Shown here piece by piece: positions 49,944-58,572 of a stretch of 64,000 bases of DNA (the stretch's first letter is position 1; every line of letters begins with the position of its first letter). This DNA is from Sphingomonas caseinilytica (GTDB taxonomy: Bacteria; Pseudomonadota; Alphaproteobacteria; Sphingomonadales; Sphingomonadaceae). The stretch is from assembly GCF_023516455.1 (NCBI RefSeq), contig NZ_JAMGBA010000004.1, forward strand, positions 1-64,000, written 5' to 3'. A program made the position numbers and the translations under genes. The notes under the pieces were generated by a model. It worked only from the letters and a program-made list of their open reading frames with translations, was not told the origin of the DNA and ran no database searches.

Positions 49944-51926
49944 CTATTTGCGCTTGAACAGCTGCTTACAGATCGGTTCCGGGTGCCGTCTGCAAAAATC
50001 CGGAGGCCGCCCGCTGCGCCAATAGGCCAGTAATCCGCTGCGCTCAGCCAGCTGGATATAGCGCGGGTCGCGCCGCATTGGTGCTGAACCCGGCGATGCT
50101 ATGAAGTCGGTTTGGACGGTATCGGGTTCCTCCATCCAGATCCGCTCCGTCTCCGCGGGGGTCCTGCCGACGCGCTGCGGGTAGAGTTTGGCCGCGATGG
50201 CATAGGCGCCGTCCTGATCGCCAAGCTGCGCCAGGGCGATCATGCAGCGGAGGTTGAGCAGCATATCGTCGCCATCGGGGCAGGTCTTTCGGGCAGCCGC
50301 GATCGATCTCGATTTCAGCGCCGCGACGAGCTCGTCGCTGGTTACATAGTCGGGGTCAAGGTTCTTGATCTTCACTTCCCGCTCAAGCTGCTGCATCGCC
50401 TGGAAATCGCCGCGGTCGATCAGGCTGAACAGGCGATTCCGAATGAACATCCACTGATATTCGGGCCACCAGCGGACCGCCTGTTGATAGAGGTCCTGAA
50501 CGCCGGCGCTATCGCCCTCGAACTCCATCGCCTTGAGCATCCAGCCGATCTTCGTCGGCACATAGATATCGTGGGTGTGGGCCAGTTTCGCGAGGTCCGC
50601 CGATTCATCGAAGCGGCCGACACTGCGGAGGAGATGGCTAAGGAACGTATTCACATATGGCGCATCGGGATCGACCCGCTTTGCCAGGCGGAGGCGGTCT
50701 TCGCAGGCGGCAAATAGAGTTTCGCTTCGAAGGAGGCACCATGGCGAATATGCCTCGCCGAACTTCGGTGCCAGTTCGACGGCCCGATCGGCCGCTTGCC
50801 GCGCTTCCGCAACCGCTCCGGCCCGTTCCTCGAGCGGCAGATCAGCCATGATGAATGCCGTACTATAGGCCACCCCGAGTTGAGCGAGCGGGACGTCGGG
50901 CGCCTTGGCGGCTGACCTTTTCGCGATTTGATATGCCCGCAGCATATCGCCGGTGAAATTGTCCTGGAGGAGGTCAGTCAGGATAGCCGGGTCGAGCGAC
51001 AGGCGCGGGTCGAGCAATGGCAGTTTCGCGCTGGTGGTAAGATTTCCGGCCATTTGCGCACCGATGCGCTCCGGAAGGTCGCGGACCTCATCGCGGCTGG
51101 CCTCGAACTGCTGCGAATAAACGGTGGATCCGTGCGCAGCCTCGGCAAGACGTACCGTAGCAACGATTTTGTCCCCACTTCTGCTGACGTCGCCCGACAT
51201 CAGGAAATCGACCGACGGCTGGCCCGGTTGCGGGGCCGCGTTCATCAGGCGCAACGGAACTCCGCTTTGCGAAAATGTGTGAGCGATGGAGTCGCGGGTT
51301 TGCGTCGCGATTTCGCGCAGGCTCGCGTCCTCGTTTCCTGCGTTGAACGGCAATAACGCGATCGTTGGCTTAAGCGGTTGGCTCGCCGCATTCTGGATTT
51401 TCTGAAATGCCAGGAAGGCTGCGACCGCCGCGATGAAAGCCAGCGCCGCGACCGCGAACCAAAACGGCTTGCCTTGGGGAAGCGAGAAACGCCGTGGCGG
51501 CTTCGCCGGCCGCTGACCTGGTGAAGGCTCCTCCTTTCCCTTTAGCCGTCTCTCAACCGAGCGGAGCAATTCGTTCGTTCGTTCGTCGTTCCTCGCGGCT
51601 TTCCAACCCGTCAGGTCGAGCGTGTGGAACTGGCGGAAGCCCATCGGCGGCACCGACCCGTCGATGCTGACCGGGACGAGGCTGCCCTTGTCGCAGCCGA
51701 CCCCTGCCTCGTCGCGCACCCAACGCGATCTGATCGATTCTTGCGACCAGGCGACCACCACGACTTCGGATTTGTCGAGCGCGGCTTCGATTTCGTCAGA
51801 GAATTCTTCGCCGCCATCGAGGCGGCGGTCCCACCAGACGTCGTGCCCGGCCGTTTCGAGGACGTCGGCAAGCCTTGCGGCGCAGCCGCGGTCCTCACGT
51901 GCATAGCTGAGGAAAATGGCCCCCAT
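49944..51926 (-). CDS. TIR-domain, single-pass membrane protein with TPR-like periplasmic region
   Basis: 660 aa; GGAGG four bases before the ATG. Residues 1-125 form a TIR-2 domain (AIFLSYAREDRG, HDVWWDRRLDGGEEF, EIEAALDKSEVVVVAWS, SRWVRDEAG). One transmembrane helix lies at about 155-178 (FWFAVAALAFIAAVAAFLAF). An FlgO-like segment (IALLPFNAGNEDASLREIA) and helical TPR-type repeats reach the C-terminus. The TIR domain faces the cytoplasm and the rest the periplasm. This layout recurs in sphingomonads and xanthomonads near CadC/adenylate-cyclase-like proteins. Function unknown. Monocistronic. Confidence 0.85.
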   Translation of the reverse strand: MGAIFLSYAREDRGCAARLADVLETAGHDVWWDRRLDGGEEFSDEIEAALDKSEVVVVAWSQESIRSRWVRDEAGVGCDKGSLVPVSIDGSVPPMGFRQFHTLDLTGWKAARNDERTNELLRSVERRLKGKEEPSPGQRPAKPPRRFSLPQGKPFWFAVAALAFIAAVAAFLAFQKIQNAASQPLKPTIALLPFNAGNEDASLREIATQTRDSIAHTFSQSGVPLRLMNAAPQPGQPSVDFLMSGDVSRSGDKIVATVRLAEAAHGSTVYSQQFEASRDEVRDLPERIGAQMAGNLTTSAKLPLLDPRLSLDPAILTDLLQDNFTGDMLRAYQIAKRSAAKAPDVPLAQLGVAYSTAFIMADLPLEERAGAVAEARQAADRAVELAPKFGEAYSPWCLLRSETLFAACEDRLRLAKRVDPDAPYVNTFLSHLLRSVGRFDESADLAKLAHTHDIYVPTKIGWMLKAMEFEGDSAGVQDLYQQAVRWWPEYQWMFIRNRLFSLIDRGDFQAMQQLEREVKIKNLDPDYVTSDELVAALKSRSIAAARKTCPDGDDMLLNLRCMIALAQLGDQDGAYAIAAKLYPQRVGRTPAETERIWMEEPDTVQTDFIASPGSAPMRRDPRYIQLAERSGLLAYWRSGRPPDFCRRHPEPICKQLFKRK

Positions 51927-52011
51927 TCGCCCTCCGCGGGCAAACGCTGCGCCGCGGCTATGCCTGAGTCAAGAAATCGAGATCGCGCGGGCTTGGGCTG
52001 GCCCCGGGCAA

Positions 52012-53013
52012 TTAGTCCCCGGAAATCTTGGGCATTCCGACATCGCCCTGCCCAACCGTGCGGCCGGCCATTTCCAGCATCCGCTCGAGCGGTACTCGCG
52101 CCTTGGCCATCGTCTCCGCATCAAGCTCGATGCGCGGCTCCAGGTCGCGCAGCGCCACGTACAGCTTCTCTAGCGTGTTGAGCGCCATGTAGGGGCACAT
52201 GTTGCAGTTGCAGTTGCCGTCGCCGCCGGGGACGCCGATGAACGTCTTGTCCGGCGCCGCCTTCTCCATCTGGTGGATGATATGCGGCTCGGTCGCGACC
52301 AGGATCGTCTTGCTCGGCGAATGGATCGCAAAGTCGAGGATCGACTTCGTCGACCCGACATGATCCGAATGATCGATGATATGGGGCGGGCATTCCGGAT
52401 GCGCCGCAACTGGCGCGCCGGGATGTTCGGCCTTGAGCTTCAGAAGCTCCGTTTCGCTGAACGCCTGGTGGACGATGCAGATACCGGGCCACAACAGCAT
52501 GTCGCGCCCCGTCTTGCGCGCCAGATAGCCGCCGAGATGCCGGTCCGGGCCGAAGATGATCTTCTGCTCATTCGGGATCTGCTTCAGGATCACGTCGGCC
52601 GAGGAGCTGGTGACGATGATGTCCGACAGGGCCTTCACCGCCGCCGAGCAGTTGATGTAGGTCAGCGCGATATGGTCCGGGTGCGCGTCGCGGAACGCCT
52701 TGAACTGGTCCGGCGGGCAGCTGTCCTCAAGCGAGCAGCCAGCATCCATGTCGGGCAGGATGACGATCTTCTCGGGGCTCAGGATCTTCGCCGTTTCCGC
52801 CATGAAGCGCACGCCGCAGAAGGCGATGACCTCGGCGTTGGTCGCCGCCGCCTTGCGCGACAGGTCCAGGCTGTCGCCGACGAAATCGGCAAGATCCTGG
52901 ATTTCCGGCTTCTGGTAGTAATGCGCGAGGATAACCGCGTTGCGCTCTTTCTTGAGGCGCGCGATCTCGGCCAGGAGATCGAGCCCCTTGAGGCTCTGTG
53001 TCTGCGCGGTCAT
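52012..53013 (-). CDS. nadA: Quinolinate synthase
   Basis: 333 aa. Family motifs: ILAHYYQKPEIQDLADFVGD, FCGVRFMAETAKIL, DMDAGCSLEDSCP, and CNCNMCPYMALNTLEKL; the 4Fe-4S ligand cysteines are in GVRF-adjacent, HPECPP and CNMCPYM regions. It condenses iminoaspartate with dihydroxyacetone phosphate to quinolinate in NAD synthesis. nadB and nadC are not in the window. Ends the MBL-DUF4230-nadA operon, 29 bp after DUF4230. Confidence 0.96.
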   Translation of the reverse strand: MTAQTQSLKGLDLLAEIARLKKERNAVILAHYYQKPEIQDLADFVGDSLDLSRKAAATNAEVIAFCGVRFMAETAKILSPEKIVILPDMDAGCSLEDSCPPDQFKAFRDAHPDHIALTYINCSAAVKALSDIIVTSSSADVILKQIPNEQKIIFGPDRHLGGYLARKTGRDMLLWPGICIVHQAFSETELLKLKAEHPGAPVAAHPECPPHIIDHSDHVGSTKSILDFAIHSPSKTILVATEPHIIHQMEKAAPDKTFIGVPGGDGNCNCNMCPYMALNTLEKLYVALRDLEPRIELDAETMAKARVPLERMLEMAGRTVGQGDVGMPKISGD

Positions 53014-53042
53014 GTCATTCGTCCTTCAAGCCAGCGGCGCGC

Positions 53043-53756
53043 TCAATTGCTCCGCGCCTCGTCGAGCACATCGTTATAGCTGCGGCTCCGGTCAAGTGGC
53101 TCCGTTACCGCCGAACCTTCGGTCGGGTAACGCGCCACCACCTTGGCATTGTCGAACCCCGCCGCTTGCAAGGGCAGCGCGAAGCTCCGCTCCACCGCCT
53201 GCCGCCCGGCCTCGCGCGCCAGCCGCATCGGAACCGGCGAACCAGCCTGCTTGCGGAGGTCCGCCACGGCCCTCGCCCGATTGTTGCGGTCAAGCGCCCG
53301 GTCGGCGTCGGTAATCACGCTGAGCACGCCATTCTCGCCATACTCGCGCGCCGCGCCGAGATCGACTTCGGGGCCGGCAATCTCAATTTCCGGAAGGGTG
53401 ACGCTGAGCGTGCTCTTGCCCGCATCCCACTGCACATCCTCCGGCCCCAGTTTGGCGAGATCGAGTTCGTATCGAACGTCGCCCGGAAGGATCAGCGTCC
53501 GCTCCGAACTGACCAGCCCGCCCAGCCGCTCCTGACGACTGCTGACGACCGAGACATAGCGCGCAACGAACGGTACCAGCCGGTTCTGCGCCCGCATCGA
53601 TTGCAACGCCGACGATGCAACGGTTTCGGGATTGGGCCCGCCGAACAGCCTTCGGCCGATATCGATCGCGCTTCCGAAGAACAGACCAAGCACCAGCGCG
53701 ACGATCACCGCTGCGGTCGCCAGCGTCTTGTTCAGGCGGCTTTGGCCTTGCTCCAT
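53043..53756 (-). CDS. DUF4230 domain protein, membrane-anchored
   Basis: 237 aa. A single N-terminal transmembrane helix (ATAAVIVALVLGLFFGSAI) is followed by an extracytoplasmic DUF4230 domain (about 65-225) with ARYVSVVSSRQERLGGLVSS, YELDLAKLGPEDVQWDAG and TLSVTLPEIEIAGPEVDLG. No enzymatic motif is visible. The start overlaps the end of the MBL gene by 25 bp, so the two are translated in a coupled way. Function unknown. Confidence 0.88.
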   Translation of the reverse strand: MEQGQSRLNKTLATAAVIVALVLGLFFGSAIDIGRRLFGGPNPETVASSALQSMRAQNRLVPFVARYVSVVSSRQERLGGLVSSERTLILPGDVRYELDLAKLGPEDVQWDAGKSTLSVTLPEIEIAGPEVDLGAAREYGENGVLSVITDADRALDRNNRARAVADLRKQAGSPVPMRLAREAGRQAVERSFALPLQAAGFDNAKVVARYPTEGSAVTEPLDRSRSYNDVLDEARSN

Positions 53757-54592
53757 GTCTCACCTTCCCCCGCTTCAACCATCCCGCGCTTCTGAAGGTC
53801 CAGCAAATGCGCCAGCACCGATCCGCCGGCTGCGGGCACGAGCCGCTGGTCCAGCCCGGGATATGCGTTGGCGACAATGTCCGGGATATCGCGCGCGCGT
53901 TCCCCGACCAGCCGCAATATCTGCCGTTCCCTCTGCAGCCGGTGGCCGATCATCCCACGGACCAGCTGCATCGGCTTGGTCACGGCCGGCCCATGCGCCG
54001 GATAGAAGATGCGGTCGCCGCGCTGCCGAAGCAGGTCGAGGCTCTTCATATAGGCACCCATCTCGCCGTCGGGCGGGACGACCACTGTCGTCGACCAGCC
54101 CATGACATGGTCGCCGGTGAACAGTGCGTCGCCGAACGCAAAGCAAAGGTGATTGCTGGTATGCCCGGGCGTCGCAACCGCGAGCAACCGCTTGCCATTG
54201 TCGAATTCGATCGCCTGCCCGTCGGCCAGCACGAGGTCGGGCGCATATTCCTTGTCGAAGCTGGCGTCGGCGCGCGGTCCGATGCTCTCCAGCACCAGCG
54301 GTGCGCAACCGATGATCGGCGCGCCGGTAGCTTCCTTTAGCGCCCTGCTGGCCGGCGAATGGTCGCGGTGCGTATGGGTGCAAGCGATCGCGGCGAGGCT
54401 GCGGCCATCCAATGCGGCGACGATCGCTTCGACATGCTCGGGCATATCCGGCCCGGGATCGATAACCACCAGCTCTTCGTCGCCGACCAGATAGGTCTGC
54501 GTCCCGAAATAGGTGAATGGCGATGGATTGCGCGCCAATAGCCGGGCAATCCCCGGCTCAAGCCGCTCCAATATGGCATAAGGCGCATCCAT
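53732..54592 (-). CDS. Metallo-beta-lactamase-fold hydrolase (LACTB2/glyoxalase II-like)
   Basis: 286 aa from the ATG at 54592, with AGGAG six bases upstream; a longer in-frame start is unsupported. Metal motif THTHRDHSPAS, then TPGHTSNHLCFAF and LFTGDHVMGW with the later His and Asp ligands, and YPAHGPAV. The C-terminal helical winged domain is as in LACTB2-like proteins. Such enzymes are hydrolases or nucleases; the substrate here is not predictable. First gene of the operon with DUF4230 and nadA. Confidence 0.9.
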   Translation of the reverse strand: MDAPYAILERLEPGIARLLARNPSPFTYFGTQTYLVGDEELVVIDPGPDMPEHVEAIVAALDGRSLAAIACTHTHRDHSPASRALKEATGAPIIGCAPLVLESIGPRADASFDKEYAPDLVLADGQAIEFDNGKRLLAVATPGHTSNHLCFAFGDALFTGDHVMGWSTTVVVPPDGEMGAYMKSLDLLRQRGDRIFYPAHGPAVTKPMQLVRGMIGHRLQRERQILRLVGERARDIPDIVANAYPGLDQRLVPAAGGSVLAHLLDLQKRGMVEAGEGETWSKAKAA

Positions 54593-54641
54593 GCCCGGCT
54601 CCTGCCACGAGCCAAGCGTGCAAGGCAACTAACGGATCGGC

Positions 54642-55418
54642 CTAGCAGCGCAGGGAATATGGCCCCAGCGTTTCGACAACCTGGCCGGACCCCATCACCT
54701 GGATCTCCACCTTGGTGCTGGCAACGCCCGCGCAAAGCTCCGGCGGCAACTTGGACCGGTAGGTCTCGCCCTGCCGCATCGGTGCGAGTGCAAGCTTCGC
54801 CCGCTCATCCCCTCGCCGCAGGAAGCGAAGGCTTGCCTCGCCGCCAAGATCCGCATCGGCGATAATCGAAAGGCGCGTGGCACGATCAAGCGTGGCGCAG
54901 CTACTGCCCGTACCCTTTTCGCCGGGCGCGAGGCAACGGATCGTCAGCTTCGGCTTCTTCACGACCGGTGCGACCGCAGGCGTCTTGGCGGCGACAATCA
55001 CTGGAGGCGGAGCTGGCTGAGGAGCCGGCTGCTCAACGGAAGCAACGGGAGCCGGCAGTGCCACAGCGCCGGCCTCGACCTTGGCGATCTCCGCCCTCAG
55101 CGCCGACGTCAGCTGGTCCTTGGCGGTCTGCGGCATCTTCTCATTAGCTTCGATCTTCGCCGCGGCGTCCTTCAGCGTGGCCGCCCACTCGGCGTCGGTC
55201 TGCCCCTGCTTGCCGCACAGCTTGACCTTGGAGCTCTTCTTCTCACCATTCTCGTCGCGTTCGACGACCGTCTCGAACTTTCGGGCATTGCAGTCGGTGA
55301 CGAGCTTCAGCGCTTCGGGATCGGTTCCCTGTATGGTGGACCCTGCCGGCTTTTCCTGCGCCAGCGCCGGGAACATAGCGCCGGCGGCCAGGGCCAGTGC
55401 GATCGTCAACCTGTTCAT
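54642..55418 (-). CDS. Hypothetical exported protein with Pro-rich linker
   Basis: 258 aa from the ATG at 55418 (AAGGA seven bases upstream). Signal peptide MNRLTIALALAAGAMFPALA. A first half with conserved-looking Cys (VTDCNARKFETVV, VKLCGKQGQTDAEW) is joined by an Ala/Pro linker (about 115-150) to a second half with four further Cys positions (TIRCLAP, GSSCATLD, PPELCAG, SLRC), suggesting disulfides in the periplasm. No family recognised. Monocistronic with its own promoter. Confidence 0.75.
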   Translation of the reverse strand: MNRLTIALALAAGAMFPALAQEKPAGSTIQGTDPEALKLVTDCNARKFETVVERDENGEKKSSKVKLCGKQGQTDAEWAATLKDAAAKIEANEKMPQTAKDQLTSALRAEIAKVEAGAVALPAPVASVEQPAPQPAPPPVIVAAKTPAVAPVVKKPKLTIRCLAPGEKGTGSSCATLDRATRLSIIADADLGGEASLRFLRRGDERAKLALAPMRQGETYRSKLPPELCAGVASTKVEIQVMGSGQVVETLGPYSLRC

Positions 55419-55593
55419 TTTCAATCCTTATCCGGGACTTCCATTGGCCGAAGGGCCGCTGAACCCCGGTTTAACCAATGATCAGGCCTCGACCAACCGC
55501 GACCTTAAGCCGCCATGTGCCCATTTTGCCAAGGCCCCCCGGAAATGGAATGAGGCGCCCAACGCTGCCTCCCAGCATCGGACGCCCCGGCTT

Positions 55594-55611
55594 CACGAGG
55601 CTAGCCTCGTG
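55594..55611. repeat. Perfect 18-bp palindrome downstream of the M56 gene
   Basis: CACGAGGCTAGCCTCGTG is a complete palindrome, 16 bp after the M56 stop in the 210-bp gap between two minus-strand genes. As RNA it gives a 7-bp hairpin with a CTAG loop. There is no U-run, so it is either a weak terminator or a protein-binding site. Nothing else is recognised in 55425-55627. Confidence 0.5.
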
Positions 55612-55627
55612 CCGCTTCGAGCCTAAT

Positions 55628-57295
55628 TCATTCGTCGTCGAACTGGATTTCGAGCCGCTCGATCTCGTCCTGAGCCTTCTCGATCGACTTTTCGGCTTCG
55701 GCGATGCTCTTCTCGATCTGCTTGTGATCGACCGAAGCCATCGCCTCGCGATAGATTTTGTTGACATCGATCTTCTCGATATCACGCATCGATGAGCGGA
55801 TCTGGGCCTTGATCTGTTCCGGGTCCTGGCCGGAGCGGCGGATATGCACCGCGTTACGGTCGATTTCGCGCATTGCCCGGTTGATCTCCTGCCGCGCTTC
55901 GGCGAGGTCGCGCTGCATTTCCCGCTGGTCGATCCTCATGTCCTGGATGGACTCGCGGATCTCGCGCTGCATCTTTTCGCGGTCGATCCGGTTGCGGGCC
56001 AGATCCGCCTTCGCCTTTGCAAGCGAGCGCCGCACTTCCTGCTTCTCGGCCGGAGTCAAATCTTCCCAGCGCTTCTCGCGACCGTTGATGTGAATCTTGC
56101 TGTCATGGTCGAAATACATCGCCTTGACCGGTGCGACAGGCGCGACTGGAGCAACAGGCGCGACGGGTGCAACTGGCGCAACCGGTGCAACGGGAGCCAC
56201 CGCTGCCGTCGGCGCGGACGGCGCCGGTTCCGCGACCGGAGCAGCCGCTGTGGCGGCCTGGACAGCCGCGACTGCCAGCGCCGCCGGGCTCGCCGGGGCT
56301 GCAGGGCTTGCCGGGCTAGCCGGGCTAGCCGGAGCCATTGGGCTTTCCGGGGCCGCGGGCGGCGCGATGTCGACATAGTTGATCGCCCGCGTGGCGGTCA
56401 GCGGAAGGGCGACGGCGACCGTCGCGAGGACCATCAACCGGCCACTTAAACGACGGCCGGCGGTGGGGTTGGTAAGCATGGACTTAAGCCTCCTGTGAAG
56501 GGTGTTGCGTCGATCGAGCGCGCTGGCGAACAGCAGCGCCCTTCCCGAAGCGGCCTTGGCGATCGCACGACCGTAATCGGCGCGATCGTCGGCCTTGGCT
56601 TTGTCCAGCACCCGGGCATCGCACGCTGCTTCCTGATCGAAGCGAAAAGCGGCGTGGGCTACCCAGGCGAGCGGATTGAACCACTGGAGGCAGAGTAGGA
56701 CAAAGGCAAAGAAGTTGGCGACAAGGTCGCCGGAACGATGGTGGGCAAGCTCATGCTCGAGCGCCAGGCGGCGCTCATGAGGTGCATAGAGACCCTCGAA
56801 ATTTGACGGGACGGCAATCACGCGGTCGAAAATCCCGAACGCGACGGGCCCGGTGAGATCCGGCGACTGTACCAGGCGGATGGAGCCGATGCGGCCAAGT
56901 TCGCGCGAATCCTTGAGGATAGCCCGCCGCTCGCGACCAAATGTCAGCATCCGGGCCAGGAACAGGCCGGCTGCAATGCCAAGCCACAAGGTCAGCAGGA
57001 TCGTTGGCCATCCGCCCAGCTGCTCGACCAGCGTCGGCTCGGACGGCGCCATCGTCGCCAGCAGCATCGGTTCGATCGACGCCTGCGGGGCGATGTACGA
57101 AGGCAGAACGGGCGTGGGCGCGGTCCGCTCGATCGTATGGGTGATCGTTGGCATCAGCAGCCTCGCCGCCGGGATCATCCACAGGCCATAGGCCACGCGG
57201 GCGCCGAAATGGCGGCGGACGGGTTCACGGACCAACAGGACCAGGACGATCAGTCCGGTCGTCGCGAGCAATGTTCCAAGCAGCCAATCCGTCAC
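55628..57295 (-). CDS. M56 (BlaR1-like) membrane metallopeptidase with coiled-coil tail
   Basis: 555 aa from a GTG at 57295 that overlaps the blaI stop (GTGA). Three or four N-terminal membrane helices surround a cytoplasmic gluzincin domain with H181-E-L-A-H185 ([11 protein letters not shown]) and the third-ligand region [12 protein letters not shown]. After another helix ([19 protein letters not shown]) the periplasmic part has a low-complexity A-P-V/S-P-A linker (about 310-395) and a charged coiled coil rather than the penicillin-sensor domain of true BlaR1. It likely cleaves or triggers loss of the BlaI repressor in response to an unknown envelope signal. Confidence 0.88.
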   Translation of the reverse strand: MTDWLLGTLLATTGLIVLVLLVREPVRRHFGARVAYGLWMIPAARLLMPTITHTIERTAPTPVLPSYIAPQASIEPMLLATMAPSEPTLVEQLGGWPTILLTLWLGIAAGLFLARMLTFGRERRAILKDSRELGRIGSIRLVQSPDLTGPVAFGIFDRVIAVPSNFEGLYAPHERRLALEHELAHHRSGDLVANFFAFVLLCLQWFNPLAWVAHAAFRFDQEAACDARVLDKAKADDRADYGRAIAKAASGRALLFASALDRRNTLHRRLKSMLTNPTAGRRLSGRLMVLATVAVALPLTATRAINYVDIAPPAAPESPMAPASPASPASPAAPASPAALAVAAVQAATAAAPVAEPAPSAPTAAVAPVAPVAPVAPVAPVAPVAPVAPVKAMYFDHDSKIHINGREKRWEDLTPAEKQEVRRSLAKAKADLARNRIDREKMQREIRESIQDMRIDQREMQRDLAEARQEINRAMREIDRNAVHIRRSGQDPEQIKAQIRSSMRDIEKIDVNKIYREAMASVDHKQIEKSIAEAEKSIEKAQDEIERLEIQFDDE

Positions 57296-57663
57296 GACTT
57301 CAGCTCCCTCAACAGGGCCTCGATCTCGGCGATGTCATCTTCGTCCAGTGCATCTTCTTCGGCCAGCCGCGCTACCAGCGGCGATAGACGGCCGCCAAAC
57401 AGCCGTTCGACGAACCGCCTGGATTCATGTCCTACATAATCTTCGCGCTTAATCGCCGGTGAATAAAGGAAGCGGCGGCCATCCTCGCGATGCTTCAAGG
57501 CGCCCTTGGTTGCGAGCCGCGACAGCATCGTCTTGACGGTTGCCAGCGTCCACTCGCGTGTCCCATCGATCCGGTCGGCGACTTCGGCAGCGGTCAGCGG
57601 TTGGCCCGCCGCCCAAAGCGCTTCCATCACTTCGAGTTCCGCATCGCTGATCCGTACGTCCAT
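57292..57663 (-). CDS. blaI: BlaI/MecI/CopY-family repressor
   Basis: 123 aa from the ATG at 57663; the 25-residue upstream extension runs through the operator and is rejected. Winged helix DAELEVMEALWAAGQPLTAA, TREWTLATVKTMLSRLATKG (recognition helix) and LYSPAIKREDYVGHES, followed by a dimerisation helix with several acidic residues. It represses its own operon through TACA-N2-TGTA sites, two of which lie directly upstream. Co-transcribed and overlapping with the M56 peptidase. Confidence 0.93.
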   Translation of the reverse strand: MDVRISDAELEVMEALWAAGQPLTAAEVADRIDGTREWTLATVKTMLSRLATKGALKHREDGRRFLYSPAIKREDYVGHESRRFVERLFGGRLSPLVARLAEEDALDEDDIAEIEALLRELKS

Positions 57664-57680
57664 CGGAGCGTCCTTTCGAT

Positions 57681-57711
57681 TACAACTGTAAGCGAACTGA
57701 CTACAGCTGTA
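57681..57711 (-). promoter_or_regulatory. Two BlaI/MecI-type operators
   Basis: TACAACTGTA (57681-57690) and TACAGCTGTA (57702-57711) are both TACA-N2-TGTA dyads, the established BlaI/MecI half-site arrangement. Their centres are 21 bp apart, so two dimers would sit on the same face of the helix. They lie 18-48 bp upstream of the blaI start. Confidence 0.88.
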
Positions 57712-57831
57712 AACACAGAATTTCGCCCGCCCTGTCATTTTCTTAAAAAACGTCGGGATTCTTTACGGAATGGCTTGAGTCGCCAGCGAGACGAGACAGA
57801 TTATCAGCTGTTTTCTGCCGTTTTTCCTAAT

Positions 57832-57847
57832 TGGCACGGCGGTTGCA
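57832..57847 (+). promoter_or_regulatory. Sigma-54 (-24/-12) promoter
   Basis: TGGCACGGCGGTTGCA matches the RpoN consensus TGGCAC-N5-TTGCW at every fixed position, with GG and GC dinucleotides correctly spaced. It points rightward; the start should fall near 57858. No protein gene follows in that direction: the next gene, grxD, is on the opposite strand, and the only downstream structure is the hairpin RNA at 57855-57938. Confidence 0.82.
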
Positions 57848-57854
57848 CTATGTA

Positions 57855-57938
57855 TGGCGTCCACTTGGTTCCACGCCAACACAAAGGGGACGGCAACAGC
57901 GGTTTTCTGGTCCCGCGTTCGCCGTCCCCTTTTAGTTT
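57855..57938 (+). ncRNA. Putative sigma-54-dependent small RNA with intrinsic terminator
   Basis: From the predicted start near 57858, about 80 nt are followed by a strong terminator: AAAGGGGACGGC (57883-57894) pairs perfectly with GCCGTCCCCTTT (57921-57932), with an inner GCGG/CCGC helix, then TAGTTTT. Upstream, TGGCGT/ACGCCA (57855-57860/57873-57878) can form a smaller hairpin. The short ORF running through this stretch has no ribosome-binding site and extends into antisense grxD. Start and end are predicted; no known RNA family recognised. Confidence 0.65.
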
Positions 57939-57963
57939 TAAGGCCTGTTTTCGCGTTTCGGGG

Positions 57964-58004
57964 GCGGCTCTCCTCGTTGGGCCCCTGCCCAACAGGGGAG
58001 CCGC
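57964..58004. terminator. Long hairpin, probable grxD terminator
   Basis: GCGGCTC (57964-57970) pairs with GAGCCGC (57998-58004), and the inner GTTGGGC (57976-57982) pairs with GCCCAAC (57987-57993), with a CCT/AGG helix between. It starts 7 bp beyond the grxD stop. The U-tract on the minus strand is poor, so termination efficiency is uncertain. Confidence 0.55.
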
Positions 58005-58011
58005 AAATTCC

Positions 58012-58326
58012 TCAGGCCTCGGCTTTCAGAAGCTGCTGAAGCTCTCCGCTCTCGAACATTTCCATCATGATGTCCGAACCGCCGACAAACTCGCCCTTCA
58101 CATAGAGCTGCGGGATGGTCGGCCAGTCGCTATATTCCTTGATGCCCTGGCGGATCTCCTGGTCCTGAAGGACGTCGACCGTTTCATACGGCACTTCCAG
58201 ATGGTCGAGGATTGCGATGGCACGGCTGGAAAATCCGCATTGCGGGAAAAGCGCGCTGCCCTTCATGAACAGGACAACGTCATTTCCTTGAACCAGCGCG
58301 TCGATGCGCTCCTTAGCTTCACTCAT
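58012..58326 (-). CDS. grxD: Monothiol glutaredoxin, Grx4/GrxD type
   Basis: 104 aa. The monothiol active site C-G-F-S appears in [14 protein letters not shown], with [11 protein letters not shown] before it and the glutathione-binding [19 protein letters not shown] after it. Such proteins bind a glutathione-ligated 2Fe-2S cluster, usually shared with BolA, and act in iron-sulfur delivery and iron sensing. The ATG overlaps the bolA stop (ATGA). Confidence 0.96.
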   Translation of the reverse strand: MSEAKERIDALVQGNDVVLFMKGSALFPQCGFSSRAIAILDHLEVPYETVDVLQDQEIRQGIKEYSDWPTIPQLYVKGEFVGGSDIMMEMFESGELQQLLKAEA

Positions 58327-58568
58327 TTGGATTCTCCGTTGGGCACCGCGGTTTCAAGTTGCAGCGCGTGAAGTTCGCCCCCCATTCGCCCGCCAAGCGC
58401 CTTGTAGACCAGCTGGTGCTGGCGAACCCGGCTCATCCCGGCAAAGCTCGGCGAAACGACTTTCGCCGCATAATGATCGCCGTCGCCGGCGAGGTCGCGG
58501 ATCTCGACCTCGGCGTCGGGAATGGCGGTTCGGATCATGTCCTCGATATCCTGGGCGGCCATTGGCAT
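58323..58568 (-). CDS. BolA-family protein
   Basis: 81 aa. BolA fold: [20 protein letters not shown], then [20 protein letters not shown] and the invariant cluster-binding His in [10 protein letters not shown]. It is the partner of the monothiol glutaredoxin encoded immediately downstream with a 4-bp overlap. The ATG at 58568 is used; a second ATG at 58562 is possible. Confidence 0.94.
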   Translation of the reverse strand: MPMAAQDIEDMIRTAIPDAEVEIRDLAGDGDHYAAKVVSPSFAGMSRVRQHQLVYKALGGRMGGELHALQLETAVPNGESK

Positions 58569-58572
58569 TGTC

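Noticed and set aside
56097-56378. Plus-strand ORF encoding collagen-like G-A-T repeats
   Set aside because: It is the antisense shadow of the Ala-Pro-Val linker of the M56 peptidase; no ribosome-binding site and no independent codon signal.
57854-58039. 61-codon plus-strand ORF after the sigma-54 promoter
   Set aside because: No Shine-Dalgarno, runs through the terminator hairpin and into antisense grxD; a non-coding RNA explains the promoter better.
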